Shown here: piece after piece, positions 1-8,308 of the stretch | How the letters are laid out: every line of letters begins with the position of its first letter | Position numbering within the stretch: position 1 is the first letter of the stretch | Origin: Cruorifilaria tuberocauda | Lineage: Eukaryota; Nematoda; Chromadorea; Rhabditida; Onchocercidae | Assembly (NCBI GenBank): GCA_013365365.1 | Contig: JABVXU010001034.1 | Coordinates: 1-11,634 of the forward strand | Length of the DNA: 11,634 bases | Direction: 5' to 3' | Made by a program: the position numbers and the translations under genes | The notes under the pieces: model-generated | Told to the model about the DNA's origin: nothing | What the model saw: the letters and a program-made list of their open reading frames with translations, nothing else | Databases searched by the model: none

Positions 1-1170
1 GGAACTCATTTTTCTGATTCACTTGTTAATTGCCGAAAATGTCATTATATTGAAATTGCGAAAATCATAAATAACTGTTAAAGGCCAATTCGGACACAAA
101 ATCATACCTTAATGGAAGGTTTACTATGACAATATCATTAATATGTTGATCATACGACAAAAGCTGGGTGATGTTCGGAACTTTCTCTGTTTATCGCATT
201 GGAATTGTACATGAGGGCTTCGTTTCTAATTGGCTATGACGTTATGATATAATTGAGCTAAGCTATGGTAATGGTCGTTACTAATTGCTTCAAGAATCCT
301 AGTTTCATTGGAAGTTGTTAGTTGCTCCAGGAATTTTTAAGACTGATACAATTCTTGAGATATTTTCGAAACTATATTTATTTTCTTGAGTTGGATATGG
401 ATCGACCTTCTTGTTTATGGCAAAAGTTGATTGCTCCTTTCTAGGTGAAATTAATAATACATGAAAGTTCAGACGAGATAATTATTGAGTGGAATTGATA
501 ATGAACAAAGAATTTTCTAGAAATACTTTAAATGAAGATAATGGTAACAGGAGTCATCGAATATAAATCGTGTAGATTTATAAGTCACTAACAACATATA
601 GAATAACATGAATACTAGCATTTATTAAATAACAACATTAATGATTGAGAAACTAGAAAATTCCAAAAACAATCAATTCAAATAGTAGATCAGAGTTTAG
701 TAGAAAATTGTTAAGTTTACTCCTATCGACATTTTTGTTGAAAAATTGTTTAATGAAAAGAAATATCCATATAAATCAGAATATCATTGTGTCAAAATCG
801 ACTTGTGATTTGGACTAGACCGAGAAATAAATTTAAATAACTGTTGAAAATTTCATAAATTATTGAATCTTACTAAAAATAAGTTAAAATGAAAGTATAA
901 TCTAACTGCAACTTAAGCTACGCACACTTAAAACGAATATAATTAATAAAATACAACCTTAAATTAAATAGCAATATAGAGATTACAAAAACAACTGTTG
1001 CAAACTGAATTCGCATGAAGAGAAATAGTACTGATCGTGTTATCGAAAACAAAAAGAAAAATTGGCCACAAAGAACAGATTAATATTTAAGACAATTTTT
1101 TCCATCCAAGACAATTTAGTAAAAAAGGTTTCAGTTATCAGAAGTAAATCAGCGTTAACAAAAACAATTG
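1..1170. other. AT-rich intergenic DNA, no gene seen
   Basis: All frames are broken by frequent stops, and I see no RNA gene or mobile-element signature. Two parts resemble DNA in the second repeat unit. One is around 690-760, matching about 7400-7460 and including an exact 19-base match at 714-732 and 7422-7440. The other is around 895-1040, matching about 8075-8245. This stretch is therefore probably the left part of an old tandemly duplicated block. The spacing between the two matches differs by about 470 bases between units, so insertions or deletions have occurred since. Confidence 0.5.
714..732. repeat. 19-base exact repeat shared with 7422-7440
   Basis: AGTTTACTCCTATCGACAT occurs here and again at 7422-7440, with weaker similarity on both sides. 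It is best read as an anchor of the duplicated intergenic block rather than an independent element. Confidence 0.6.
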
Positions 1171-1260
1171 AAACAAAGGTCAAATTAGAGTAAAGGTCAA
1201 ATCAACGTCTACTGAATTTGATAACTGAAAATGGAATATTCCAAATATCACTTATGGAAA

Positions 1261-1430
1261 ACCCGTTTTCTCTTTCTTCTCTCTCCTTTTTTCTTCGTAT
1301 TTTACTCTCGTTTCTTTCTTTTTCTCTTTTCTCTTTTTGTTCTTGCATTTTTTCATTTGCCATTCTTCCCTCTTCTCATTGTTTGTTTTTTTTCTTTTTC
1401 ACTGTCACCTCCTTATCACTCTTCTTAACA
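1261..1430. repeat. Pyrimidine-rich low-complexity tract
   Basis: About 170 bases on the + strand are almost entirely T and C, with only scattered purines; the other strand is purine-rich. Open frames crossing it translate to runs of Phe, Ser and Leu, which is what such composition produces by itself, so it is not treated as coding. Tracts of this kind can adopt unusual DNA structure. I did not see a matching tract in the second repeat unit. Confidence 0.75.
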
Positions 1431-1637
1431 GAGAACAATAAGAACTTCACGAAATGCCAGAAATATTCGTCAACTTACAATAAGCATTTTTCGACCTAAT
1501 AATTTTTCCATCGGTTCGGGAGTTAAAGGTCAGGAACGAATTCTGCTTATAACCTTTGGTTGTGATCAAATTGAACTACCTTACTACAAAATGAACTTGA
1601 TCCTTGAATTCAGTTGATATGCATAACAAATATATAA

Positions 1638-1649
1638 ATCTGTACAGAT
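1638..1649. repeat. 12-base palindrome beside the hisS fragment
   Basis: ATCTGTACAGAT is a perfect palindrome, flanked on both sides by TATA-rich sequence that extends the symmetry with a mismatch. It lies about 20-30 bases before the first sequence resembling hisS. Whether it marks the insertion junction cannot be told from this copy alone. Confidence 0.4.
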
Positions 1650-1668
1650 ATATAAAATACCGACAATT

Positions 1669-2065
1669 ACTTTTGTATCGATAAGTAATGATGAATACTT
1701 TGCGCCCTGAGTTTACTGCAGCAGTTGTTAGGTTATTGGTTGAAAAAAAACTACAAACTCCGATAAAATTATTTTCAACAGGATCTGTATTTAGATATGA
1801 GAGACCACAAAGAGGAAGACAAAGACAATTCCACCAAATAAATTTCGAAGTTTTTGGGGTAGAAGATTCAAAAGCTGATGTTGAATTGATATCGCTCGCT
1901 CAACACTTATTGACTGAGTTTGCTATAGATAAGAACTTAAGGCTAGAAATTAACTCTTTGGGTGGCAGTAAAACAATACCAAAATATAGAGAAGCTCCTG
2001 TATCACACTTTAAAAAGTTTCAAAATGACCTGTCAAGGTCTTTTGTTGTGAAGTTTGTAATTTAG
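1669..2065 (+). pseudogene. hisS: Histidyl-tRNA synthetase (HisRS) fragment of Rickettsiales/Wolbachia type
   Basis: The frame 1688-2065 (125 codons) encodes part of the catalytic core of a bacterial class II histidyl-tRNA synthetase, the enzyme that charges tRNA-His. Visible signatures are [11 protein letters not shown] (residues 5-15), motif 2 FRYERP (35-40), the following RQRQFHQ (45-50), FEVFG (53-57) and LEINSLG (86-92). The usual enzyme is about 400-430 residues, so only about 30% is present. Motif 1, motif 3 and the C-terminal anticodon-binding domain are absent. Similarity stops near residue 116 (about 2035); the last nine residues look unrelated. Just upstream, 1669-1704 in another frame reads [12 protein letters not shown], which fits the stretch that normally precedes LRPE. 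The ATG at 1688 is therefore probably not a true start, and a small deletion near 1702-1706 has shifted the frame. Nematode HisRS is of eukaryotic type, so this points to transfer from a Rickettsiales endosymbiont. The Wolbachia assignment is from recognition, not a search. Confidence 0.85.
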
Positions 2066-2879
2066 GTGAGATTTGGTTGATAGAGTCGGATTATGGTTAA
2101 ATCTTGATCATTTGATGAGCGACTTTATGATGTTACGATACAATTAAACGAAACTATGATGAACTGATCGATCACCAATTCTTTCTCTTGTTGTGGTACT
2201 AAAGGATACTTCCTACTAATTGTTGAAGTTGGAGAAATGTTGGAGAAGGGCAGCGACTTATCTGTTTTTCTTTAATTAAGACTATTCGACACAAATCAAA
2301 CTCAAAACTTTACCCTCTTCTTTATAAAGCCATAAATTCAGGTAACAGTAAGATATAATGACCGTAGTGGGCATAAAAATCTGTTCTTGGGTAAATTACG
2401 ATTTCTGAGGTACCGCATTCCCTTTTCCATTCTTCTCGGCCATTTTTCCTCTTCGAGCGTTGAAATGTAGCCCTTTCAACCTGAAAATACCAGCTTGGAA
2501 GAGAAGGAAAGGAATTTAATGAAATGGGCGAGATGTTGGCAGATTATATGTAATATTTTGAAGATATTCAAAAGCTATAAAAAGATGCCGAATAAGTGGG
2601 AAAGTGTCGAGCAAAGGCTGAAACATGGAAGATTCGCAATGTTTGAACATACGAATATACGTCACTTGCTTCACTAATTCGAAAAAAAGAAAAGATAACA
2701 AATGAAGAATAATTTCAGAAAAAAGGGTAATATTTGATGGATCAGAGAAATGATGGATCAAAGATTCACCTCATATTCCGTGTTTGATTCTCAGAAGAAT
2801 AGGATTGATACTGTCATCACTTATCTAATTAATTGCTTTCTTCTACGATCGAAAGCAAACATAATTGTTTATTCAAACC
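2066..2879. other. Intergenic DNA; one weak open frame
   Basis: I see no recognisable gene. The stretch just after the hisS fragment (2036-2400) shows no continuation of hisS in any frame. A frame open from 2471 to 2677 encodes a Lys-, Trp- and Ile-containing peptide with no motif I know. It lacks a convincing start, although AG dinucleotides at 2469-2470 and 2492-2493 could serve as splice acceptors. It could be an exon of an unknown gene or chance; I do not call it a gene. Confidence 0.4.
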
Positions 2880-3050
2880 TTGTAAGAACTGGACAAGACA
2901 GAATATACGATAAAATTTCATGAAATCGAACAGTGATTGAGAAAATTGTCTAATGAATTTGATTGCAAGAAGCAAAATTCATTTGACAAGTACAAGAGAT
3001 ATTACGCTTTACAATTCAGTTTAAATTACTTACTTAAATTTCACTTTACT
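2880..3050 (+). repeat. Decayed third copy of the receptor-upstream sequence
   Basis: This stretch resembles about 4255-4400 and 10250-10375. Shared landmarks in the same order are a TGTAAG start, GAAAATTG-like sequence, AATTTGATTG, AAGCAAAATT, a TTTGACAAGTACAAGA-like version of the TTGACGACTGCTACAAA core, and a TTACNTA-like end. It is clearly more diverged than the other two copies are from each other. No receptor exons follow it before 4810. It probably marks an older duplication in the same array whose gene has been lost. The alignment was made by eye. Confidence 0.45.
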
Positions 3051-3960
3051 CTTCTCGTAAAGGTAATTTCAGTAAATCTTTTCACATATAAACAATAATA
3101 TTTCAATTTTTTTTCACTGAATTGCACTTTCTATTAGAGTTCCAATTAATTATCTGAAATTACATTTTATTACGCTCATTTATTAGTAAATTTACTTTAA
3201 TATTACTTTGTGAAAATTAAATTTTACGATAAAGTATTTTCCAGGTTAAGCGGAAGAAAGAAATCTCTGAGAAGCCAGGAGAATTGTCTTCACTTTAATA
3301 CTTCATACAAGCAATATTTATTATTACCTAAAAATTCATCTCTTTCACTCTCTCTCTCTTCCCTTGGGAATTTCACTGTTGAATTAATGTTATCAAAAAC
3401 CTGAATTCGATAACTGGCGATGATATCATCAAATCATCTTCAGAAGAATTTTTTTCATCCATGCTAAGGATAATACTAGACAGTAGTTGTATTTTCAAGT
3501 TATTAGCATGGAATCGCTGCAAGTTATGGTTTATATATATTTTGATTGTTTAAGCTATTTTTATTTACGTGTCTGTGTAATAATTCTTAGCATTTTTATT
3601 TCTTATATCAACGTTGCTGTTTTTCAATTTATAATGGATATTTGATTATTAACAGTTTTTCGAATTGAATTGTTTTGTAGTTAGCATCAATTCTATATCG
3701 AATTTGATTTTCTTCATCTAATGCCAATTCAATGTTAATTATTATCAATATTTAACTGTTTCTGCAAAGTTTAATTGGTTTAAATTTGATATGCTCTATA
3801 ACTTGCAGACATTTCTAAGTCACTAAAAACTGTTTATATCATTTCGATATTATTTTTCTATAGTTTGTGATAGTTGTAATTTGTGCCATAAGCTGATATA
3901 GCAGTAAGTGTGTTTTGTAATATTCTTATTAATTCTAATAATCTAAAACTGTTTTGCATC
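3051..3960. other. AT-rich intergenic DNA with a short CT repeat
   Basis: No gene is supported. Open frames here (for example 3210-3404) are short, lack recognisable motifs and run over simple sequence. A short (CT)n repeat lies at about 3348-3360. The rest is AT-rich without visible higher structure. Confidence 0.5.
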
Positions 3961-4290
3961 ATAAGTTCCTTAAGTATATTCGACGGACTAATTCGATTTG
4001 ATTTTAAATTTCTCATTTCCAAGTCGAGAATTCTAATTGGTTTGTCTTTCTGTTTTAGTATTCGTTTACTAACTTCCTTGCGAACTCACTTTTTTTCTTT
4101 TCCTCAATACTGATCAAATACATAATGCAATCATTTTTAAGATTTTTTTCGATAAAGACAATTTATTTTTTTATTTTCGAAATAAAATCCAATTATAACG
4201 GTTATGGGATTTAGCTATTATTTTCAAGACTTGTCGATAAATAACGAATGCAAGATGTAAGGTTGGGAAATTTATGAATCTTTTACGTAG

Positions 4291-4356
4291 TAATTGAAAA
4301 TTAATTTGATTGTTAAAAGCAAAATTGATTAACTCTCACTTGACGACTGCTACAAA
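4291..4356 (+). promoter_or_regulatory. Highly conserved noncoding element upstream of receptor 1
   Basis: These 66 bases differ at one position from 10286-10351, while the exon 2 sequences of the two downstream receptors are only about three quarters identical. Both copies lie on the same side of their receptor, about 450 bases before the proposed start here and about 650 in the second unit. The core CACTTGACGACTGCTACAAA contains a CACTTG E-box and a CACTTGA site of NK-2 homeodomain type. Neither binding assignment is more than pattern matching. A regulatory role is inferred from conservation alone; an unrecognised small RNA or recent gene conversion could also explain it. Confidence 0.5.
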
Positions 4357-4809
4357 GACGATTACATTACACAATTAAATCTAACTTACGTATTCCGCTT
4401 AATCGTTTAATTAAGATAATTTCTTTAAAGATTATTTTCTTTTGCAACGGCGTTATTTCAGACCCTTTTCTTGGATTTTGCTTGCGTAAAAGTTCTGTAG
4501 TGAAGCCTTAGGATCAGTATTTTGTAGGTTTTGATGAAGAATAAAGGTTTTGAAAAAAGAAACGCGAGAATTCCTTTCTCTGAGAAACACGTGTTGACGT
4601 TGAATTTTCACTAAGGAAATTATCAGTACTAAAATTAATGTATCAGTGCAACAAAATCTAATTTCAGACAATTAATTGGCAATAAAATAAATCTCGGATC
4701 TCATATTCAAATTTATGAAAAAAAATGCCAAATTTCACGCGGTTTGATACCAGTTTTGTTACTCAAATAGTCGCAGTTCCGGTATCGTTTCAATTTTTAA
4801 CTTCGGGTA

Positions 4810-6812
4810 ATGATAGTATTCAATTGCTTAGCGAATAGTTTTATCGTAATCATAGCATCAGTTTATGGGATACAAAGCTTTTCTCGACAATCTAATCAAA
4901 GTTGCTGTTTTACTCTTCTCGCTTCCATTATCTGAAATTGCTCTATTGAAACAATATTAAATTTCACAAGAAAATTTACTTCTACTTCAAATTTTCCATT
5001 TCAGGTAGCACTATTTGGACTATTCACATATATAGTATCGCTTTATCTGATTCAAAAATCAGAACGATATCGCAATGTATTTGGCGTGTTTTGTAGCGCG
5101 TACGTCTTGTTTCATATACAAACCGTCAGCACTCTATTCCTTTGGATATTTGCTAGAATCATTTCGTAAGTCATTAGCGTATCATTGTCTATGCTTTAGG
5201 AACACGTGGAGCTAATTCGTCCTCCACAACATTCTTTGCAATTGTTTTAATGATCAGTAAGTTTTAGTCAGGTTTTCTGCTAGAAATTATTGTCAGTTTT
5301 GCATTAGATGTTTGTTCATCAAGATAAGCAAACGATATTGATGAATGAAAGAATCCGTATAATCGTTAAGATGAATAATCATTAAATTCCTTCAATTTCA
5401 TTAAAATTTCCTTATTCTCCTCTCTCTTTCTCAACTTATTCCTGCTAACATATACATCAAATTTATCAGACGATCGCTAAAAACATTTCCATGGAGAATT
5501 TTCGCTCAAATAGCATCTCCTATTGCAAATTCAACACTATATGCAGCCATTTGGATACAGTTCGTTTTGGCTATGAATCGCCTTTGGGCAATTGCACATC
5601 CGTTGACATATCACCGAATTTTTAATCCAAGAAATGCTCGAATAACAGTCATATCTCTGTGGTCATTCAGTATGCTAATCACTGCGCTTTATTACAACGG
5701 TATTCTTTTGAACAATTTTATGCGAAATTTAGATTCTATTGGTGCTGTAGGATCCATCTAGCCAAATTAATTAATTAAAGAAATTTTAACTGACAGTTGA
5801 ATGCGTGGAATACTTCGAAGCAGATAAATATTCATGGTCAACCTTGTATGGACCGTGCAGTCACCCCTTCATTATTTACATTGCCATGGTTCTGTCCGAC
5901 GGTGTCATACTTGTCACCGTTATCGTCAATATCATTGCTTTTTGTCGAATCATTACTTATTTAAAAGTACGCTTTAACTTTATTCTTAAAACGCGAAATC
6001 AAAAAGTTAGCATTTCGGACCTTCTGGCCTATAATGCAATGACATACTCCGAAGCTTTGAAAATCCATTTCTTCAGTGATTTAAAATTCCGTTGTAGCGT
6101 TCTTACTAAATAATTTATACTTATTGATGGTGGAAAATGTGGAGGAAAATTTTATCAATGCTAGCACTTTAGTTGAATTTTTATAAATGTAATTGCAGGA
6201 AAGAAAATGCCATGAAACTTATGAAATGCGAGAAAACATAAGACAGGATATCATATTTTTTAGAGAGGTAATAATTAATTTCGAATATTGCGAAAATGCC
6301 TCAAGATCATTGAAAATCATGAAAGGTGCTATAAAGCGTGCTTCTCACCTCACATTAAGTCCGTTTGTTTGATATGTGTTGTGCCCATAATCTTGAATTG
6401 TTTTTGTAGAAAACATTTCATTCCAGATATGCGTTATTACTATCACACATGCATTCCTCGTAGCTATTTTCCGCATAGATGGAATTTTTATGACACGTGC
6501 GGCTAAAATAGCAGCTATTTGGCTTACAATGAGCACATTGGATGGGTAATAATTACTTTTAATAATATATAAATTAAAAAATTTTCATTCTTAAATTACT
6601 GAAACTGCTCATTCGCTGTAGATAATTTCTTGACCCGCTCTTTCACCTATCAAATTTCATATTGTTGCTTAGATTTCTCATATTTCAATTTCAGCTTTAT
6701 ATTCGTATTCTTCAATCGCAATCTGATGATGCACCGAAGCAGAGCTAGTATATCTGTAGCACCTAATAACTGGTTAACATCAATTTCACGAAACAAGCGC
6801 GATAAATTTTAA
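4810..6812 (+). CDS. Srx-like 7TM chemoreceptor, seven exons, complete
   Basis: Predicted nematode G-protein-coupled receptor of serpentine class x type (Pfam 7TM_GPCR_Srx), probably a chemosensory receptor in the plasma membrane. Proposed exons: 4810-4860, 5005-5165, 5470-5741, 5797-5966, 6199-6267, 6427-6545, 6695-6812. All introns are GT-AG, phases match throughout, and the 960 bases give 319 residues, normal for the family. Approximate membrane segments: 11-33, 44-69, 88-110, 128-150, 185-211, 242-263 and 268-288. Supporting motifs are RNVFG (40-44), FVLAMNRLWAIAHPLTY (102-118; NR in place of DRY), Cys164 and Cys182 before segment 5, and LDGFIFVFFNR (279-289) at the end of segment 7, in place of NPxxY. 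The Asn usual in segment 1 is not seen (LFTY). Exon 1 is the least certain: it gives a good start to segment 1, but its frame is not kept in the second copy. The donor at 5742 (GTGCTG) is weak but is the one matching the phase. A different Sr subfamily is possible. Confidence 0.75.
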
Positions 6813-8300
6813 TATCAAAATTTCTAATTTGATGTTTTACTTATGATAAATTTTGCAGAATATGTTTTATTATTCTGCCTCATATAATGTGTTGAATTCT
6901 CTTACGGTAGCACATGTTAATGCTAATAAGAGTATGCAAAATTCATATGACAGATTCGTGATACTAGGAACTTCTAATCCACTTGCTGAAATTTCCGTTA
7001 GTTGAAGCAAGGAAGCAGCTTTTAGCTCTCCAATTCATCCGATAAGCATATTACTCCGTTAACTAGTCAGTAGTTGAATAGATGAAGGTGAAGGGAAATC
7101 GTAGTTCAAAGCCCATATCAAACCAATTTTTCATGACCCTGCTTTAACTTGCAAGCATAAACAAATTTATTGGAAACAATACTCTAAATAATTCAAATCA
7201 TGGATAATTATTCATATGGAATATTATAGCGATTATAAATAGAATCAGACTCATAAAATAGTTAATAGAATTCATTTTGTCGACATTTCTCTTCAATCAT
7301 TTCTATGATTGCAAAATATTCCAAAACTGCATTTGCAATTAATTATTCTTAGTTAATAATTATTTAACAAAGATTAACGACGATTTCGAACGACAATTCA
7401 AGGTTTGATGGGATGATTTTGAGTTTACTCCTATCGACATCTTTATTAATTAGATAAAAAATGAGGAGCAGTAAAATTATTTTGGATTGGGTAGTTATTG
7501 ATTCATGAACAAAGAGTCTAGTGATAGTATTATATAACAAGAATTATTGGTTATAAATAATCAACTCTTAACTTTCATCATCAGTTGATAAAGATTTAAA
7601 TGAATGAGAGAGCTTATTTAATGCTGTAATTTACAACTAGTGGTTAACATTGGTCATTTTGTAAATTAGATTAATAGTAGCGACAAAGAATTGTAGTATT
7701 ATTCAGTTTATGAACAAAAGATCATTCATTCCATGGCATGCAAACAGATAAAAGTAATGGTTAATTAATGATCATCTAGACATTCGTGAGCCGACTATGA
7801 AAAGGAGTTATTTGATATTTAATCTTTGCAGTAAACTGTGGTAGAACTAAGCATTCTCATCTAATTTCGAATATTTGATACAAATAATTTCTACAGCATC
7901 GATAATTAGTTACATAACTATTTTAAAATACATGATATAATTTCTGCATTATGAAGTTGCTTCTGGTTTTCCGATATAAATCTATGATTTAGAACAGGAA
8001 ACAGGCTTCAATAAATATCGAAAGTTTCAGAAATCGTTCAGTTCAGTTAGGAATGAGTTCAAATGAAGACACGATCAATCGCAACTTAAACTTAAGCAAC
8101 AAACTTAGGCTAAATTAAGCTAAACGAATGTAATTGATGAAATAATAACCAATATAACAAAGCATTAAACAATAATAATGTTAGAAAAGTTGAGAATTTG
8201 TAGTATGGAATTATTCACATCAATAGAGATCATATCACTGATATTTAAGCTAAAGATTTTAGCAATCTCTAGCTACTGTTAAATTTAATTTCTTATCATT
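6813..8300. other. Intergenic DNA between repeat units, no gene seen
   Basis: No open frame of note, RNA gene or transposon end is visible. The receptor gene has no canonical AATAAA close behind its stop; a GATAAA variant occurs near 6845. From about 7400 the sequence begins to resemble the left part of the window: 7400-7460 matches about 690-760, and 8075-8245 matches about 895-1040. The intervening 7460-8000 has no clear counterpart there, so it is either inserted here or deleted in the first unit. Confidence 0.5.
7422..7440. repeat. 19-base exact repeat shared with 714-732
   Basis: Second copy of AGTTTACTCCTATCGACAT, about 6.7 kb from the first and in the same orientation. Weaker similarity in the flanks supports tandem duplication of the block. 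Confidence 0.6.
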
Positions 8301-8308
8301 CTTATCAC

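Noticed and set aside
1218..1499. Open frame (and an overlapping one at 1231-1428) rich in Phe, Ser and Leu, looking like a membrane protein
   Set aside because: It is produced by the pyrimidine-rich tract; composition alone explains the hydrophobic run, and two frames are open together.
1510..1535. GGTTCGGGAG-like sequence considered as a tRNA T-arm
   Set aside because: No acceptor, D or anticodon arms could be folded around it.
2471..2677. Frame open for 69 codons with a Lys/Trp-rich peptide
   Set aside because: No recognised motif and no good start or clear splice partners; the opposite strand is open over the same span. Left as a possible unknown exon only.
3210..3404. Short open frame over a CT repeat
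   Set aside because: Partly simple sequence, no motif, no context.
3910..4113. Short hydrophobic + strand open frame
   Set aside because: AT-rich intergenic DNA; the matching region of unit 2 does not keep the frame open.
4453..4671. Minus-strand open frame in the receptor 1 upstream region
   Set aside because: The matching region of unit 2 carries indels incompatible with this frame, and there is no motif.
6288..6506. Cys-rich + strand open frame
   Set aside because: Out-of-frame shadow across an intron and exon 6 of the receptor, which fits the 7TM family in the other frame; the minus frame at 6345-6536 is likewise a shadow.
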